Positions 61,849 to 64,000 of a stretch of DNA of 64,000 bases are shown piece by piece (position 1 is the stretch's first letter; each line of letters opens with the position of its first letter). The position numbers and the translations under genes are program-made. The DNA lies in NCBI GenBank assembly GCA_963836665.1, contig CAWIKL010000001.1, positions 2,914,001-2,978,000 on the forward strand, given 5' to 3'. Below the pieces are notes generated by a model. It was given only the letters and a program-made list of their open reading frames with translations, searched no databases and was not told where the DNA came from. The stretch comes from JAICSD01 sp963836665 (GTDB lineage: Bacteria; Acidobacteriota; Vicinamibacteria; Vicinamibacterales; 2-12-FULL-66-21).

Positions 61849-64000
61849 GCGATCGTTACTGGTACAAGGACGCGGTCATCTACGAAGCGCACGTCCGCGC
61901 CTTTGCCGACAGCAACGATGATGGCATCGGCGACTTCGCCGGGTTGACCGGCAAGCTCGCCTACCTGCAGGGGCTCGGCGTCAACGCGCTGTGGCTGCTG
62001 CCCTTCTATCCCTCGCCGCTGCGCGATGACGGCTACGACATTGCCGACTACGAGAACATCCATCCGAGCTACGGCACGCTGCAGGACTTCGACCGCTTCA
62101 TCGACGAAGCGCACAAGCGCGGCATCCGCGTCATCACCGAGCTGGTCGTCAACCACACGTCCGACCAGCATCCCTGGTTCCAAGCGGCGCGGCGCGCGCC
62201 GGCCGGTTCGGCCGAACGCGACTTCTACGTGTGGAGCGAAACCAACCAGAAATACCACAACGTCCGCATCATCTTCACCGATACCGAGACATCAAACTGG
62301 TCGTGGGACGACACGGCGAAGGCCTACTACTGGCATCGCTTCTTCCACCATCAGCCAGACCTCAACTTCGACAATCCCAGTGTCTTCGACGCGGTGGTCA
62401 AGACCATGCGCTTCTGGCTCGACCGCGGCGTCGACGGGCTGCGCCTCGACGCGGTGCCGTACTTGATCGAGCGCGAGGGGAGCATCTGCGAAAACCTCGA
62501 CGAGACGCACGAGATCCTGCGCCGCCTGCGGGCAGCAATGGACCTGCGCTATCCGGATCGCATGCTCATCGCGGAAGCGAACCAGTGGCCCGCCGACGTC
62601 CGCCCCTACTTCGGCGAGGGCGACGAATGCCACATGGCGTTCCACTTCCCGTTGATGCCGCGCATGTTCATGGCCATCCGGCAGGAAGACCGGCATCCGA
62701 TCATCGAGATCCTGCGCCAGACGCCCGACATTCCAGAAAACTGCCAGTGGGGGCTGTTCCTGCGCAACCACGACGAGTTGACGCTCGAGATGGTCACGGA
62801 TGAAGAGCGCGACTACATGTACCAGGCCTACGCCGCCGACCCGCGCATGCGCATCAATGTCGGCATCCGGCGGCGCCTGGCGCCGCTCGTCGAGAGTAGC
62901 CGCCGCCGGATCGAGCTGCTCAACTCCCTGCTCTTCTCGTTACCCGGCACGCCGGTCATCTACTACGGCGACGAGATCGGGATGGGAGACAACATCTACC
63001 TCGGCGATCGCAACGGCGTGCGCACCCCGATGCAGTGGACCGGCGATCGCAACGCCGGCTTCTCCCGCACCGATCCGGCGCGGCTCTTCGCCCCGCTGAT
63101 CATGGATCCGGTCTACGGCTACCAGGCAATCAACGTCGAGGCGCAGGAGAGCTCGCCGTTCTCACTGCTCAACTGGATGAAGCGGCTGATCGCCCTGCGC
63201 AAGCAGTACAAGGTGTTCGGTCGTGGCACGCTCCAGTTCCTGTCGCCCGCCAACCGCAAGGTGCTCGCCTACCTGCGCACCTACGCGGACGAGCAGGTGC
63301 TCTGCGTCGCCAACCTGTCGCGCACGACGCAGCCCGTCGAGCTCGACCTGGCGGCGTGCAAAGGACTGACGCCGGTCGAGATGCTCGGCCTGACCGAATT
63401 CCCGCGCATTGGCGACCTGCCCTACGTCCTGACGCTGCCGGGCTACACCTTCTACTGGTTCCGCCTCCAGCAAGCAGCGGCGCCGATCGCGGTCCAGAAG
63501 GTGGCCGACCCGGCCGCGGCAGTCGCCGCCGACGCTCTGCCTGCCTTCTTCATGGGCGTCGCGTGGGACACCGTGCTCGAAGGCAACGTCCGCACCCTCA
63601 TCGAGCGCGAGTCGCTCGGTCCGTTCTTGCAGCGGCAGCGTTGGTTCGGCGGCAAGGGGCGGTCACTGCGCTCGGCCCGGTTCGTCGATTGGGGGTTGCT
63701 CCGTCGCGGCGCACATCCGATCTTCATCACCATCGTCCGGGCCGATTACCAGGACGGCGGTCGCGAGCAGTACTTCGTCCCGCTCGCCGTCGTCGACGGC
63801 GCCGCGGCGGAGGCGGCGCTGGCGGCCTCTCCGCACGCCGTGCTGGCGCGTGTCAGCGGCGCTCGCAAGGGACTGATCATCGACGGCGCCGGCGACGACG
63901 ACACGCTGCGCACGTTGCTCGACATCTTCGATCGCCAGGACAGCGGCCGCACCAAACGCGGCGTCGTGCGCATCACCCGCACGGCGGCGTTCGCGCAGCT
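61845..64000 (+). CDS. treS: trehalose synthase / maltokinase fusion, cut by window edge
   Basis: Frame open for at least 718 codons from ATG 61845 to the edge. GH13_16 barrel: YWYKDAVIYEAHVRAFADS, DGYDIADYENIHPSYGT, DGLRLDAVPYLIEREGS (nucleophile Asp), LIAEANQWPADV (acid/base Glu), FLRNHDELTLEM. After residue 550 the N-terminal cap of a Pep2-type maltokinase begins (QRQRWFGGKGRSLRSARF), so one protein isomerises trehalose to maltose and then phosphorylates it, feeding GlgE. Last visible gene of glgX-glgE-treS. Confidence 0.95.
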   Translation, partial: MSDRYWYKDAVIYEAHVRAFADSNDDGIGDFAGLTGKLAYLQGLGVNALWLLPFYPSPLRDDGYDIADYENIHPSYGTLQDFDRFIDEAHKRGIRVITELVVNHTSDQHPWFQAARRAPAGSAERDFYVWSETNQKYHNVRIIFTDTETSNWSWDDTAKAYYWHRFFHHQPDLNFDNPSVFDAVVKTMRFWLDRGVDGLRLDAVPYLIEREGSICENLDETHEILRRLRAAMDLRYPDRMLIAEANQWPADVRPYFGEGDECHMAFHFPLMPRMFMAIRQEDRHPIIEILRQTPDIPENCQWGLFLRNHDELTLEMVTDEERDYMYQAYAADPRMRINVGIRRRLAPLVESSRRRIELLNSLLFSLPGTPVIYYGDEIGMGDNIYLGDRNGVRTPMQWTGDRNAGFSRTDPARLFAPLIMDPVYGYQAINVEAQESSPFSLLNWMKRLIALRKQYKVFGRGTLQFLSPANRKVLAYLRTYADEQVLCVANLSRTTQPVELDLAACKGLTPVEMLGLTEFPRIGDLPYVLTLPGYTFYWFRLQQAAAPIAVQKVADPAAAVAADALPAFFMGVAWDTVLEGNVRTLIERESLGPFLQRQRWFGGKGRSLRSARFVDWGLLRRGAHPIFITIVRADYQDGGREQYFVPLAVVDGAAAEAALAASPHAVLARVSGARKGLIIDGAGDDDTLRTLLDIFDRQDSGRTKRGVVRITRTAAFAQ

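Overview
The window is a gene-dense, high-GC bacterial chromosome segment with no phage, plasmid, CRISPR or insertion-sequence signal. The gene set (an ADOP-type duplicated permease, the GlgE route, an aldolase microcompartment, a PyrR-controlled pyr cluster, a LysW-like protein, a c-di-AMP operon) fits Acidobacteriota, most likely Vicinamibacteria. That placement is inference; there is no rRNA here.

Layout. 1-3782 (minus): edge-truncated pyrE, an M23 peptidase and an S9 peptidase. 3911-7451 (plus): a TolC-type protein with a clear terminator, then a GT2 and a GT4 glycosyltransferase joined into one frame by an apparent 1-base insertion. 7448-16503: pyrimidine synthesis. pyrR-pyrB-pyrC, a second phosphoribosyltransferase and a TIGR02757 gene lie on minus; pyrK-pyrD-pyrF lie on plus; a frameshifted alkaline-phosphatase-superfamily gene sits between. 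The pyrR leader carries a textbook PyrR-binding hairpin directly before the Shine-Dalgarno sequence. 16565-23206: pal, a methyltransferase, and a four-gene minus operon (LysW-like carrier, LarE-like sulfurtransferase, GT-C-type membrane protein, tandem methyltransferase). 23280-30201: a REC-PilZ regulator, an ABC exporter with GldG and DUF4340 partners, and a PBP4-type carboxypeptidase. 30218-34875: a frameshifted ADOP permease, then a decayed pocket with remnants of a Ser/Thr kinase and a nucleotidyltransferase around an intact dihaem cytochrome c, then a HEAT-repeat protein.

34916-39225: AlaX, queC and queE, a small lipoprotein, and an ArsC/Spx-like gene with an in-frame TGA exactly at the first position of its C-x-x-C redox motif, followed by a bacterial-SECIS-like hairpin: a probable selenoprotein. 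39244-44628 (minus): a compact microcompartment locus (class II aldolase, one BMC-H, three BMC-P, a Cys-rich mini-protein with an encapsulation-peptide-like helix, a D-2-hydroxyacid dehydrogenase), followed downstream by nth and a cyclophilin. 44663-53838: tilS-ftsH-folP-cdaA-cdaR-glmM-pdxJ plus a CAT-anticodon tRNA. 53867-64000: a deoxyhypusine-synthase-like protein, queA, an AI-2E transporter, and glgX-glgE-treS, the last running off the edge.

Four genes (GT2, phosphatase, ADOP permease, ftsH) carry apparent single-base indels. Three of the four are an extra G in the same CTCG(G)TACT-like context, which looks more like a systematic sequence error than real gene death, especially in ftsH.
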